Shown piece after piece: positions 1 through 12,000 of a stretch of 64,000 nt of DNA. Below the pieces are notes generated by a model that saw only the letters and a list, made by a program, of their open reading frames with translations, searched no databases and was not told the origin of the DNA. Both the position numbers and the translations under genes were made by a program. The DNA is from Collybia mongolica (taxonomy: Eukaryota > Basidiomycota > Agaricomycetes > Agaricales > Clitocybaceae): positions 248,001-312,000 of the forward strand of contig JAAXNY010000008.1 of the NCBI GenBank assembly GCA_013420905.1, given 5' to 3'. How positions within the stretch are numbered: position 1 is the stretch's first letter; every line of letters starts with the position of its first letter.

Positions 1-163
1 ATGCCCTGAGCTGAAACAGAACCGCGAAGTGAATAAATGAAGCTGAAAAACTTCAGTAATGAGATGATAATGTAATGGACAACGTACAATACATGTATCC
101 AAAAGGCGTGGTGATGCCGAGTCCAGTGGATGACCAAGATGGATATTGCTCCTCCCATGAACC

Positions 164-1133
164 TACACTGTCCAAGGTCCGGGTCAGGACCTGCAGGACC
201 GGGTCCGACCCAGGTCCGACCCTCACAGGTCCAGTCCAGGTTCAGCAAAATACTGGACCGGACCGCCCTCACAGGTCCAGGTCCAGTCGAGAAGTGGACC
301 GCGAACCGGGTCCGGACCGCGCGGACCTGAGTATACATTAGAGATTACGCACCTCCACAAAGATGACCAAAGTTTTCGATGATCATGCACATGTTCAAGG
401 ACTGGTAGAATATCAATAGTACGTAAAATGATGTAATGGCAACATTTGCCCATATTTGGACCTTGAGAAGACCCTCGCCTTTTTTTTTCGTCAATCCACG
501 CAATGTGCAGAGGCCCTTCCATCACGAAATGTCGCGTCGGGAGCGAGACAAAGTGGATACAGGGCTGATTATTGAGGGAGGACGACGCATTCAGCCTTCA
601 AAGCAGGTGCAAGGGCTAGATTACCCCGAGACAATTGTAAAAAAAACTCGAGGAAAAGAAGGTAAGTTGACATTTCATGTATTCAAATCCATCCTCACCT
701 CCATGATCCAGATGGTGCAAACATGGTTTCCACTGCAATTCCGGGGTCATCTTGTCTTGTGGAGTGTGCATTTTCGCTTTCAGCTTGGACAGATTCAGCA
801 CGTCGCGGAAATATGGAGAAGAAGAAATTTGGTGGTTTACAAAGGTTACGAGGCGCATATGCTGATGGAAGACTAGAGGTACAAAAGGAAGTCTGGGTTG
901 CTCTGGATGCAGATTTTGACTGCTTGAGTGAGGAGGATGATTAGCGACACATGTAGCATTCTTTTTCTTGAAAAAAAAACTTTTTGGCTGTCGGACCTGG
1001 GTCAGACCGGGTCCAGACACGGTCCGGACCTTGAGGGTCAAGGTCTGAAGAAAATGGGACCGGACCTCAGGTCCAGGTCCAGGTCCAGCAAAATTTGCCT
1101 GGACCGGGGCTGGACTGGACCTTGGACAGTGTA
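164..1133 (+). mobile_element. Non-autonomous hAT transposon (internal deletion derivative)
   Basis: The ends are perfect 17-bp terminal inverted repeats, TACACTGTCCAAGGTCC at the left and its reverse complement at 1117-1133. They are flanked by a perfect 8-bp target duplication CATGAACC (156-163 and 1134-1141), the hallmark of hAT transposition. Both subterminal regions are packed with GGTCC/GGACC-rich repeats (about 175-310 and 990-1125). The interior keeps only relics of the first and last transposase exons. The larger hAT element at 9063-13694 has the same layout and is a possible source family. The terminal bases differ slightly (TACACTGTCC here, TAGACTGTCC there), so this is a related subfamily rather than a direct deletion of that copy. 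Confidence 0.93.
528..944 (+). pseudogene. hAT transposase remnant: first exon joined to hATC end
   Basis: An ATG at 528 opens a short reading frame beginning MSRRERDKVD and containing DYPETI. It matches the first exon of the full hAT transposase (MPPRREHDKPD... DYPETI) and ends at a GT donor after about 660. From about 745 to 944 another frame reads SSCLVECAFSLSAWTDSARR and FGGLQRLRGAYADG, the hATC dimerisation tail seen at 13260-13463 of the intact element. Everything between, including the catalytic region, is missing. If spliced it could give a small protein with the N terminus and the dimerisation tail but no nuclease. I infer it is a pseudogene or at most a repressor-like product. Confidence 0.75.
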
Positions 1134-1141
1134 CATGAACC

Positions 1142-1944
1142 ATACGAACGAGCATGCCAGCAAGTAAATGAGTTTCAATAATACCTTCTGAGCCTATAGA
1201 TTTATCAAAGGGTTTGCGCTTTTTTGAGCAGCCGGCGGGAAAGGAAGCCAAGCTTGATTTGAAGCTGATTTGTGTGGAGGAAAGGCACTCGAACCAAAAA
1301 CATACGAGTTCCTTCAATGTGATGAGGCTTGGAAGTGTGTTTTCTGTCTTCATCACATCAGTGTTTATACAAATTTCTTTTTATGCTTGTACATGCTTGT
1401 ACAAGCTTGTACAAGTCCGAAAAGTGTGCAAACAAACAGCTGAAAAGCTATGTCTGAATTTCGACAAGTTCTCAATGCAAATTTGTTTGAAATTTATTGC
1501 TTCTCCAGTAGTGTGCTTAACAACATGTTGACTGGTCTCAGGATATCCCCACAGCCTTCACCTACATGTTTCCGAGCACAGAACATGCGCTGTGTTTACA
1601 TACCATTGCCGTCGCCATCACAGATGGTGACAACGTAGTTTGGAACTATGGGCCGACTTTTGATATGTAGGATCAACTTACAGGTGAACTTAATACTCAA
1701 TACATTCCTGAAGACCAACTACAAACCTAGTTTGGGTATTGGAGCTGTATTGTGATACCACACATAGGAAAAACTTTCAGAGGAAACTTGCAGACTTGTC
1801 ATCAAGCCAAAAAGTGCCGGAAAGTGCCAAAAAGCGAACAAGAAATTTGTCATCTTACTGATGCATGGGTCAAGGGACCTTTGCAGACTGTTTAGTTTCT
1901 CCTTGATGGCACAATCTGCAGAGCCCAATGGTCGTGGGATCAAA
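1142..1944. other. Stretch without recognisable gene
   Basis: No coding region or RNA gene recognised. The short open frames show no family resemblance and no consistent splice structure. A small direct repeat of TGTACAAGCTTG-like units lies near 1385-1412. The stretch separates the hAT derivative from the first copy of the CATCAGTAA element. Confidence 0.5.
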
Positions 1945-2552
1945 CATCAGTAATCGGGCATTTTAGTTTCTGGAGGTTGCTCAACTTGAGCAACCAGCGG
2001 AAACCAGCAAAAACCCAGAAACTTGGGAACTTGGCAACCCAGGTCCATTTTCTTGGAAACCTATCTGGATGCACTAGAGTGGAAACCTGGGAAACTTACC
2101 AAAACCTCGGAAACTTCGGTTGTACGTCATAATCTATGGCATATGCTATCTACAAGGGTATAGGAAGATGGAAAATAGTATGGCAAGGGCACGTAATGAG
2201 TAAACGAACACGTATGAACAACTGTGAAGGAACTATGCTTTCTGAGGGCTTGAAGGAATGTACAAATATTCGCGGTATGCCGAAATTGCTGACTGATCTA
2301 TGCAGTAGCACTAGGGTACCCGATGATTTTTCTCATCATGACGCATTGGACAGCTTTAATTCCTTCTTTGTAAACCATTTCATTGATCATCACACTCATG
2401 AATTTATTGGTAGCTCATAGCAACATGGGTTGTTTGGTGCTTTGTGTAGGGTGGTGCAGGTTTCCTGGTTTCTGGGTTTCCAAGTTCTCGGAAACCTGAA
2501 AACCAACAGAAACCAGCGGAAACCCGGAAATTAATTTGCCAGTTTACTGATG
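1945..2552 (+). mobile_element. Short TIR element, copy 1 (CATCAGTAA ends)
   Basis: A 608-bp unit begins CATCAGTAA and ends TTACTGATG, so the outer 9 bp are an inverted repeat. The subterminal regions are filled with GGAAACC/GGTTTCC-type repeats, as in the GGTCC repeats of the neighbouring hAT elements. Flanking dinucleotides match (AA on both sides here, CG on both sides of copy 2), which may be a 2-bp target duplication but is too short to prove. A second copy in opposite orientation lies at 2710-8800. The centre has a 94-codon open frame starting at 2136, also present in copy 2, but I recognise no protein family in it. Superfamily unassigned. Confidence 0.7.
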
Positions 2553-2709
2553 AATCCGGCATAATAGTAATGGTCAGAGAATGCGATCCAATGACGATTT
2601 AAATTGCGATTTGATAATGAATTGTTGTGTCTTGAATCGTCGTTCGAATCGTGGGAATCTCATGAATTGCCATCTCATACACTTTACCTATGTACCCAAG
2701 GCCTTAACG
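2553..2709. other. Spacer between inverted element copies
   Basis: This unique-looking sequence separates the two inverted copies of the CATCAGTAA element. No gene is seen. Confidence 0.4.
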
Positions 2710-2771
2710 CATCAGTAAACTGGCAAATTAATTTCCGGGTTTCCACTGGTTTCTGTCGGTTTTCAGGTTTC

Positions 2772-3107
2772 TATTGGAATAGATAAAGCTCAGTCAACGT
2801 AGAATAGACTAAGTATATTGTAGTGTACCTATTGGATTAGATAAAGCTACATGGTAATCAGTAAGTGGGTTTGGTAAACAGTAAGTAGAGTACACACCTC
2901 AGTCAACGTAGAATAGACTGAGGTGGTACAACAATTTTTGTATGTAGATATATCCTAAAGGTGCCAAGGCCTGTAACTACACTATGGGTCATATCAGTGA
3001 AATAGAGATGTAAAAGGTAAGCTAAGGGATTGTTGTCCATTTACGGGTGCATGTGATGCAACGCGGCAGGGCACGACGGGATGTGTATGTCTGAATATTC
3101 TCCAATA
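2772..3107 (-). repeat. Copia 3' LTR
   Basis: A 336-bp LTR lies at the left end, which is the 3' LTR because the genes run on the minus strand. Its ends are TATTGGA and TCCAATA. At most positions where it differs from the 5' LTR it carries TG or CA where the other has CG. Confidence 0.93.
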
Positions 3108-3114
3108 CTCCCCC

Positions 3115-6100
3115 TCAAACTGTTGATAGCCCTAGCGCACGTGTGAAATGCTTTGCTTTCGCACTGGGGAGCGCTTTTGTCAGGGTGTTGGTGGTCATGT
3201 CATTGGTGGGGCAGTAGATGAGCTTGATGTTTCCGGCTTCGACAATATAGCAAATATAGTGGTAGCATATGTCGATGTGTTTCGTATGTGCATGGTACAA
3301 ACCGGATTTCGTGAGTGCGATAGCAGATTGGCTGTCACTGTATAGGGTGGTGGGCTTGGTGAGTGGACCATCAATTGGTCCGTAGACCTTGCTGATAAGA
3401 CGGCACAACCACATCGCTTCTTTGGCAGCATGGGTAGCCGCCACGTACTTGGCTTCTGTTGTTGACAGAGTGACAAGCTCCTGTTTCTTCAACAACCATG
3501 ACACGGCCCCTCCATCCACAATGAAGGCATAGCCAGAGATGGCACGCCTGTGCTCCTGCGATGGCCGTCTGCATCCACAAAGCCTTCCAGGCCTTCCTTC
3601 CCATTGCCATAGACAAGCTCGAGCTCTTTGGTACCAAGCAGATACTGAAAGATTTGCTTCATGGCCTCCCAGTGGACCCATCCTGGGTTGTCGCAGAGCT
3701 GTGCAACAGTAGACATGGCGAATGCAATGTTGGGGCACGTTCCCATTGCTGCATACATCAATGATCTGACAGCTTCATGATACGGCATGTTTTGCATGTG
3801 TGTGATATCCACAAGCATGGTGGGGCATTGGGACTTGCTGAGGGCGATGTTGGTGTCCATGGGTGTCGATACCAGCTTCAAATTGTTGAAGTTGAACCGG
3901 GTTAGGATGGAGTCAATGTAGGCATGTTGGGATAGCGAGAGTGTGCAGTTGGGAAGGTCGCAAGTAACTTTGATACCAAGGATCTAATGGACTGGTCCTA
4001 GGTCCGTCATCATGTACACCTGGTTGATGTCCTTCTTGAACTTAGCAATTTGTTTTGCAGATGTTCCTGTGGTGATGCAGTCATCAACGTAAATGACAAT
4101 GACTATCAACTCGCCATCTTCCTTCTTGAAGAAGACTCCGTGGTCCGGCCTCACTTCTCTCAAACCCTAAGTCTCCCAGTGCCTTTCGCAGTGCGTCGTA
4201 CCAATTCTTCGCGCCCTGCTTGAGTCCATACAATGCCTTTCGCAGCCAAAAGACATATGCCTTGGGGTCGGCTTTTGTCTGATCCACAGGCTGTTCGAGG
4301 TACACAACCTCATCTTCTCCGAGGACTCCATTGAGGAATGCGCTGTCAAAATCGAACATGTCTACGGGCCATCTGTTCCAAGCAGCTAGTGCGAGCACCA
4401 GGCGAAACGACAACATGTGCACAATGGGCGCATACATCTCGTTGAAGTTGATGCCATGAATCTGGGTGAAACCTTTCGCGATGAGACGTGCCTTGTACTT
4501 CTCAACTTCACCAGCAGCGTTCTTCTTGATGCAAAGGACCCATTTGTAGCCAACGACATTGGTGCCAGGAGGTGGACATTTCACGAGTTCCCAGGTGCCG
4601 TTAGCTTCTAGCGTGTGCATTTCCTGCCTGATGGCCTCCTGCCATTTTGGCCAGTCTGGGTGCCGCTTTGCTTCTGCATAGTCTGGCATCAGCCCTTCTG
4701 CTTCTCCCATGACAGCTGCCATGGCAAAATCTTCCACACTCACCATTTCCCAATCGTCTGCTGTGCTGGCTTGTTCTTTCTCCCTCTGTTTCCCCTCCTG
4801 CATTCCAGGTGGAAGCATGGGAGCACTGGGCCTCTTGTTTATCCGCCCCTCACCCAATTGTAGCCTTCGCAAGTAGTCCGACTCAATGTGGACATGCTTT
4901 GGACAACCTTTGTTAGGTTCATTATCAAGACAAGGGTTAGGTGGAGCTTCCGGGTCAGGGATTTCTTCAATGGTGGCCTTATAGGGCAAAGAGGGCCGCT
5001 CGACATCCACATCTTCCCACTCCCCCTCAAGCGGGACTGTTGGTATGTCTTCCTCTTCAATATTGAACCTGACACTGCGCTCAACTGTGATGGAACATTT
5101 TTCAGCCCAATAAATTTGATGTGCGCAGCTCTCCTCATCAAATCCAACCCAATGGCCAATTTTTGAACGAGTGTCCAGCTTTGAGCCACTTGTGTTGTGC
5201 ACACGCACTCTGGAGCCCCATGGTGGAAGGTCCGAGATATCAGGCTTCTCACCCTCCATCAGCTCGTGTGGGGTTGTATTGTCAAGTGCACGCATCCAGG
5301 TATGGTTTTTCAACCATGTTGCATGCATTACGGCCTCACTCCAGAGGTTCTTCAGTAGACTGCTATCATGAATCATTGCTCAAACCTTTTTGAGGAGTGT
5401 ACGATTCAGCCGTTTGGCAACACCATTATACTCTGGTGTGTCATGGACAGTCAAACATCGTGTGGTTCCCCTCTCGTTCAGGTGGGCCGTGAACTCATTG
5501 CTGAGGTACTCCCCCCCTCTGTCCGAATGCAGTTTCTTAATTCTGACATTCTTCTGGGCCAGGAGCCACGCTTTGTAGGACTTGTAGGCTGTAAAAGTAT
5601 CGCTTTTCTCACGAATGAGGTAGGTTGTAGCATGTTGGCTGTAGTCATCCGTGAAAGTGACATAGTACCCCTTTTTGCCTAGGGTCTGGATGGGCACAGG
5701 TCCCCAGAGGTCAGAGTGAACTTCGTCGCCTATCTTAGCTGCCCGTTTGCTCTCCTGAACCTTCTGGATGGGCTTTTGTGTGGTTTTCGTGGCCTCACAA
5801 GACTCGCATACTGTTGCTTTGCTCGTCTTGTCGAGCTTTAGCCCATGCACCAGGCCTTTCATCAGGAGGGTATGTGCGGCTTTGTAAGCAACATGTCCTA
5901 GTTGACAGTGAAGTTTGTCAATTGTTACGACTTTGAGAGGAGTTTTGGGTGCCCTTGCAGTTGCAGCAGCAGCGGTTTCGGGGCGAGGTGTGAAGACACA
6001 GTAAAGTCTGTTCTTCATGTCGATTACTCCAATGTGGCTCTTATCTTTCACGTAGATACGACATGTTGCATCCCAAAAAACTAACACAGCGCCAGCAATT

Positions 6101-7839
6101 GCAATGCAGCTAACTGATACGAGGGTTACGCCCATTGAAGGAGCATATAGGACATTTTCAAGGAGCACATGAGTGGCTAGCTTCATGCCATTAGGGACAT
6201 TGATGTACATATCACCCATTCCGATAGCGTTGAAGGAACACTTGTTGGCAGCAGTAATAGGCTTTGGGGGAATGGGTTGATAGTTGACAAAGTGGTGCCT
6301 GTACCCAGACATGTGGCGTGATGCTCCAGAATCATACAGCTCCGTGTTGATGAGCTCACTGCCTAGGCTGGTACTGGTGTTCTTCTGAATTTTGGCAGCA
6401 ACAAAAGTTTGTGTGTATGCTTCATCATCCATTCCTATAACCTCATATTCATCTATGTCCTCACTGAAGTAGGTGTCGTCCTCCATGTCATCCTCATCTT
6501 CTGAGTCTGATACCACTTGTAGGGCCAGCATGTCATCATCAGAATCATCAGAATCTGATACAGGCTGGAGTGGTGGTGGCTCGTCTCCATACTTGTCATT
6601 TTCCTCGTCATCCTCATCTGAGGAATCAGTGACAGGTACCAATTCTGGCATGCTGTCGGTTTCATCTTCCAAAAACCAGAATTCTTCATCAGAAGTGGTG
6701 GTAGGGGCTTCAAAGAGATCAAGAATGTCTTCTTCAGTGAGAGCATCTTCGGCTGGCTGTTGTAGAGTAGGGTCAAGCTCCACAAGCTCACCAATGAGGG
6801 ACAACAATGACGCATCATTGTTCACTCCCCCTTCAACAGTATCTTTGTCGACTACTCCCCCGGAGTTCAGGCCTTCTTCCATGAAGTCCAGAATGTTACT
6901 CTCGGCATTTGCGAACCAAGCCTGATCCTCGGATTCCTGCTTTGATTCTGCGGCACCAGCTGTCTTGGTCTCCTTCCCTTTTCCCTTCCCCTTGCCTTTG
7001 CCTTTTGGGCCTTGGCCTTCCTTTCCCCCGCCAGCTGCCCAGCAGTCAACCTTGTAGTGACCTTTCTTCCCACAGTTAAAGCATTCTTTTGAGCTGCTCA
7101 AACTTCTGCAGCCTCTTCCATTGCTGCTTCTGGCATAGAAAGCGGCATTCTGTTCCTTCTAACCCTTCTGCTTCATCAGGTGTCTTTCATACTCCTCAGT
7201 TACGGTCAACATGAGGTCATCAGGTGATAATGTAGTACTGAGCACGCTGGATGTAGCATTGACAGCCGAGATGTAGGGGTCGTAAGATGGTGGAAGGGAT
7301 CCGAGAATGATGGCGTAAAAGTCGTCGTTGGTGGGTGGTTGGCCCATTGATGTGAGATCCTCTCGCATCATGTGCAACTTTGCAAAGTGCATGTGAATGT
7401 TGCCCTTCTCGAGGCATTTCTCCTCTTGAAGGCGGCATCGGAGGTCAACAGAGACCATACGGGATTTGTTCTGGAAGTCTTTTGCAAGTGCTTCCCAGAT
7501 AAGATGAGCAGTGCTTTGCCCACAAATCTTCATGAACAGTGAGTCTGTAATTGTTCCTGCAATTTGCTGCTTAAAGATGGCTTCCCCCTGTCATCAGGTC
7601 TTCATGTCATTCCTATATGCGGCTTTGAGTGCTACCTCTGCTGGAGTCCATGTGCTTGGGTCAATGCTTCAATTCAAGATAGGGTTGGCAGGTGTGCTCT
7701 GGGAGCCATCAATGTGGTGGAGAAGTCCTTGTGCATCAATGGACCAGGTGAACCGGTCCTTGTAGATCACCCAGTTGATACCAGCAGCATTAAGCTTGGG
7801 AATACGCAAGAATTCATCACCAATTTTGGTAGAAGACAT
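3115..7839 (-). pseudogene. Copia gag-pol polyprotein, disrupted
   Basis: The start is the ATG at 7839 (MSSTKIGDEF...). Domains in order: a UBN2-like gag; a zinc knuckle CFNCGKKGHYKVDC near 7085-7040; a long Asp/Glu/Ser-rich linker (about 6900-6400); the aspartic protease motif DSGAS near 6335; the integrase HHCC region (H...GHV, CESCEA) near 5920-5790 and its catalytic core (DDYSQ, SDRGGEY). Then come RT (VDMFDFDSAFLNG, YVDD at about 4079-4090) and RNase H with a C-terminal STTEAKY/SDSQSA region ending near 3115. Breaks seen: TGA at about 7670, two TGA codons near 7595, a stop near 7158, TGA at about 5377 where CGA is likely ancestral, a frameshift near 4165, a stop near 3986 and a frameshift near 3560. 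Non-functional. Confidence 0.9.
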
Positions 7840-7919
7840 GGTGGGGAAAATGCGTGGGGTAGGTGCAAAATTTTCAGTGGGTTTTCATGTTCTAAACGTT
7901 GGGGTCAGGGCCCATAACT

Positions 7920-8255
7920 TATTGGAATAGATAAAGCTCAGTCAATGTAGAATAGACTAAGTATATTGTAGTGTACCTATTGGAATAGATAAAGCTACGT
8001 GGTAATCAGTAAGTGGGTTTGGTAAACAGTAAGTAGAGTACACACCTCAGTCAACGTAGAATAGACTGAGGTGGTACGACGATTTTCGTATGTAGATATA
8101 TCCTAAAGGTGCCAAGGCCCGTAACTACACTACGGGTCATATCAGTGAAATAGAGATGTAAAAGGTAAGCTAAGGGATTGTCGTCCATTTACGGGCACGC
8201 GTGATGCAATGCGGCAGGGCACAATGGGATGTGTATGTCCGAATATTCTCCAATA
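7920..8255 (-). repeat. Copia 5' LTR
   Basis: A 336-bp LTR lies upstream of gag, with the same ends as the 3' LTR. The primer-binding site should lie just left of 7920. The adjacent sequence on the minus strand reads AAGTTATGGGCCCTGACC; I did not match it confidently to a tRNA. Confidence 0.92.
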
Positions 8256-8800
8256 GTTTCCGAGAACTTGGAAACCCAGAAACCAGGAAACCTGCACCAC
8301 CCTACACAAAGCACCAAACAACCCATGTTGCTATGAGCTACCAATAAATTCATGAGTGTGATGATCAATGAAATGGTTTACAAAGAAGGAATTAAAGCTG
8401 TCCAATGCGTCATGATGAGAAAAATCATCGGGTACCCTAGTGCTACTGCATAGATCAGTCAGCAATTTCGGCATACCGCGAATATTTGTACATTCCTTCA
8501 AGCCCTCAGAAAGCATAGTTCCTTCACAGTTGTTCATATGTGTTCGTTTACTCATTACGTGCCCTCGCCATACTATTTTCCATCTTCCTATACCCCCCTA
8601 GATAGCATATGCCATAGATTATGACGTACAACCGAAGTTTCCGAGGTTTCAGTAAGTTTCCCAGGTTTCCGTGCATCCAGATAGGTTTCCAAGAAAATGG
8701 ACCTGGGTTGCCAAGTTCCCAAATTTCTGGGTTTTTGCTGGTTTCCGCTGGTTGCTCAAGTTGAGCAACCTCCAGAAACTAAAACGCCCGATTACTGATG

Positions 8801-9062
8801 CGTGATATAGCATAGAAAATAACAACTCAATTCAAATAAAATTCATTAAATAGACTGATGTTTTTTGATCCTCTCGACAACCAGCATGGCCTCCCCACGT
8901 AAAGGCACACGCATTACCTCTTGTTCAACTAAAGCAAAACAAAATGATCCTTCTTTCGAAGAGAAGATATCTCCTGTGGTGATCCCAATGAAGAAGGCTG
9001 CAGCAACCCGAAAACCCACTGAGAAGAAAGAGGCCTCAGCTACAAAAACATCACTGAAGGGT
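8801..9062. other. Unique flank of the hAT insertion
   Basis: This holds a lysine-rich open frame from 8886 to the hAT boundary, starting MASPRKGTRI. It is cut by the hAT insertion and I found no continuation at 13703 onward. It could be the start of a disrupted gene or chance. Confidence 0.35.
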
Positions 9063-12000
9063 TAGACTGTCCGCGGTCCGGGCCAGGACCTCTCAGACCT
9101 GGGCTGGCCCCGGGCTGACCCCGAGGGCCAGGGGCCAGGGTCAGCATCTGAGCGGACCGGCCCTTTTGAGGAGGGCCAGGGCCAGCACTCAGCTGGCCCT
9201 GGCCCTCGGGTCGGACCTGGGTCGGACCGGGCTGACCCCCCATATTTCGGTGTGAGGAGGAAAGTTTTGATGAGATGTTTGGACGCGAGTCGAAGTCGAG
9301 CACTTTAATAAACGAATTACTTATCAGATTATTATTAATATTAAGTAATACTAGACGGGTGGGAATTTTTTTCGAGGGCATCCCACCGCAGCTTCATCGA
9401 TTATCACTGCCGTTAATCGTCTTTTTGCTTTCATAATGCCTCCCCGACGTGAGCACGACAAACCGGACCCGCGATTAATTGTACAAGGCAGCCGGCCAAA
9501 GAAGCAGGCAAAACGGGCAGAGATCGGTGATTACCCGGAAACAATCACTCAGCACCAAAATGCAAGAACCAGGGTGAACGGTACGTGATTCGCAATGTCT
9601 GGCATACAAATTGATGTTAAATATAGCATGCAGGGAATACTAAAGGCCCATCAAATGAGGAATTGAAGGAAAAATGCCAGACTCATGTGCAATTTCCATT
9701 GAGTGCGAAAAAAACACTGAATTCTTTTTTTATCTAGAGCTTCGCATCAATGCGCAATTTCCGCAACGGGCTACATTACCGGATGGACATGCTGTGGGCA
9801 GCGACGGAAACCTTAAGGATGCAGAAGACATGGAGTGGCCCCACTCACCAAGCGAAGAGATTTCGGTAATACCTCCAGTAGTGGGAAGTAATGTGAGTCC
9901 TGACTAGATAATTCTATTGCTTTTTTGATACTAACATTTACTGGGACCCCTAGAAACGGGTGTTCAGTGATACCTCCTGCTCGGATGGAAATGGAGAAAG
10001 TACCAGCATACGAGAACCAATCAGACGAACAGTAAGTTACCTACCATTTCCCAATCACATTACTCACCTGTACTGCACAGCGTTCGCGCATTGTGACTGA
10101 TAGTGATGGAGAAGTGATGGATATAGATAATGAGGATCCTGGCCTATGGAAGCAGCAACGCGATAGAGTGAGCTATCAGCTGCTACTAGGTGGATATTCA
10201 CTTACTAACTATTCGACGTGAAATCTAGTACCCCTACCTCACTTCTGATGATGATAGTGACATTGTTATTGATTGTGATACTATTCATAGTTCCCGCCCA
10301 ACTAGTACCATTCCTGACAAGCCCGAAACTGAAGGCAATGATGAAGATGAGGAAGGTGATGAAGGAGAAGATGACAAAGATGGCGAGCATGAGGCTGATG
10401 AGGAGGAAATGACTGAAGCAAATCAGCGTTACCATGACCTGTGTGTCAAACTAGGGAAAAACCTGGTAAGTCTTTGTTAGTATTACCTTTAGGTTGTATA
10501 TTCTCACTGTTTCGTTTCTAAGCCAAGAAAAATAAAAGAGACAAAGGATCTTCGCCTCTGCTTTGCCAAGGATACCCGCAAGGTCCATGGTGTCATGACC
10601 CTCGGCGAGTACTGTAGTTTTTGTCTGTAAGTACCTGTATCCTGTTTCACAACTCTCTTGGCTCACCATCTGTTTTGTAGCATGGACTCAGATGTACTGA
10701 AGGCCAGTGCTTTCTTCACTGGAAATGTCACATCTCGCCGCCGCCACCTTCTTCGGTTTGTATTTATAATTTATCCTGCTCCACTATCCTCATGGTTAAA
10801 TTGTTATAGTAAACATATTGTAGATTATGTGGTCCGCTGCGAGGAGAATGGGGTTCAGCCAAAGGGCCTTGAAATGGCATCTTTATCAGCTCAGGAAGAG
10901 CTTCGCAACCATCGAGGCGAGACAAAAGACAAGCTGTGAGCTCCTTACCATTCAATTATGCCATATCACTAATTGATTAACTTTCAGAAAACAGAAACAA
11001 ATCACTGGCTTTGTGGTTAAAGTCCGCAAGCCCACCATTATTACTAAGTCAATACTCAAAGAGATGCTTCTTGCATTAATTGTAGATGCTGATCTAGTAA
11101 GTCCTCATTATCCACACTATCATCTACCTTCTCATTATCTGGTAGTCATTTCGATTCGTTGAACGCCCACTTTTTCGGCGATTCATTCTAATGCTCAACT
11201 CACATGTGAAGGATACGGATATTCCAAAGAGGACCTGTATGGCAGAGGCTGTACTTGCAAAAGTTTGTGAACTAGATGTTAGTGATTTTGAGTTAATCTC
11301 TGTAAGTGATGTCTACAAAATAATTCTGCTTGTTTGACATCCACTATAGGCAATTCCATCAAAGATATCTGGTATATATGATGGATGGACTACAAAGCGG
11401 CGCCGGCCATATTCTTCTTTCAGTATCTCATATATTTTCTCACCACCAAACGATGATACTTCATGGACATTGAAATCGAAGCTCTTGGATTTTAGTCATA
11501 CAAAAGGCCGACATACTGGTGAAGCAATTGGAAAAGACCTTGTACGTGTCATTGAGAAGTTTGGTTTTGCAGACAAAGTATGTGAATGACTCACTGATCA
11601 CCATCATACTAAATACTTTTTGATAGCTGGGCTGGATGATTGGTGATAATGTTACTGTTAATGATGTTGCAATTGGTGTCCTCTGTAAAACTTTGGACCC
11701 AACTCAGCAGGTGTTGATTCCTCATGAGGTTCGGGGTCGGTAGGTCTTTTTTTTTTGGTCAACTACCCATATCTGCATATTGTTTATCAACATTACAGAT
11801 GCATCAACCATACAGTACACCTCATGGCTACACACTTTGTTACTGCTTTGGGGATTCCTGCACTACTCAAAGCAAAGCAACAAGTTCATGCTTCCAACAC
11901 TACAGATAGTGGTGATGATGACAGTGATGATGAGGACCATTTTGATATTGATATTTATATGGACATTGATGCTGATGATGATGAGGCAGAGGCTCTTACC

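Larger units (their letters stand above)
2772..8255 (-). mobile_element. Ty1/Copia LTR retrotransposon, decayed
   Basis: A complete element of 5,484 bp. It has two 336-bp LTRs starting TATTGGA and ending TCCAATA, a 5-bp target duplication GTTTC, and an internal gag-pol reading frame on the minus strand in the Copia domain order (gag, CCHC, protease, integrase, RT, RNase H). A polypurine tract TTTGAGGGGGAG abuts the 3' LTR (plus strand 3108-3119). The LTRs differ at about 17 of 336 positions, and the gag-pol frame carries several stops and frameshifts, so it is not autonomous. Confidence 0.95.
2710..8800 (-). mobile_element. Short TIR element, copy 2, split by Copia insertion
   Basis: The left piece is 2710-2771 and the right piece 8256-8800. 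Joined, they align with the reverse complement of copy 1 (1945-2552), including the internal open frame at 8331-8555 on the minus strand. The ends are CATCAGTAA and TTACTGATG. The Copia retrotransposon at 2772-8255 lies inside it, bounded by a 5-bp duplication GTTTC of element sequence (2767-2771 and 8256-8260). This element was therefore in place before the retrotransposon. Confidence 0.8.

Noticed and set aside
6473..6925. Plus-strand serine-rich open frame of 150 codons
   Set aside because: It is the antisense shadow of the acidic linker of the Copia polyprotein.
7900..7919. Naming the Copia primer-binding tRNA
   Set aside because: The sequence next to the 5' LTR could not be matched with confidence to a tRNA end.
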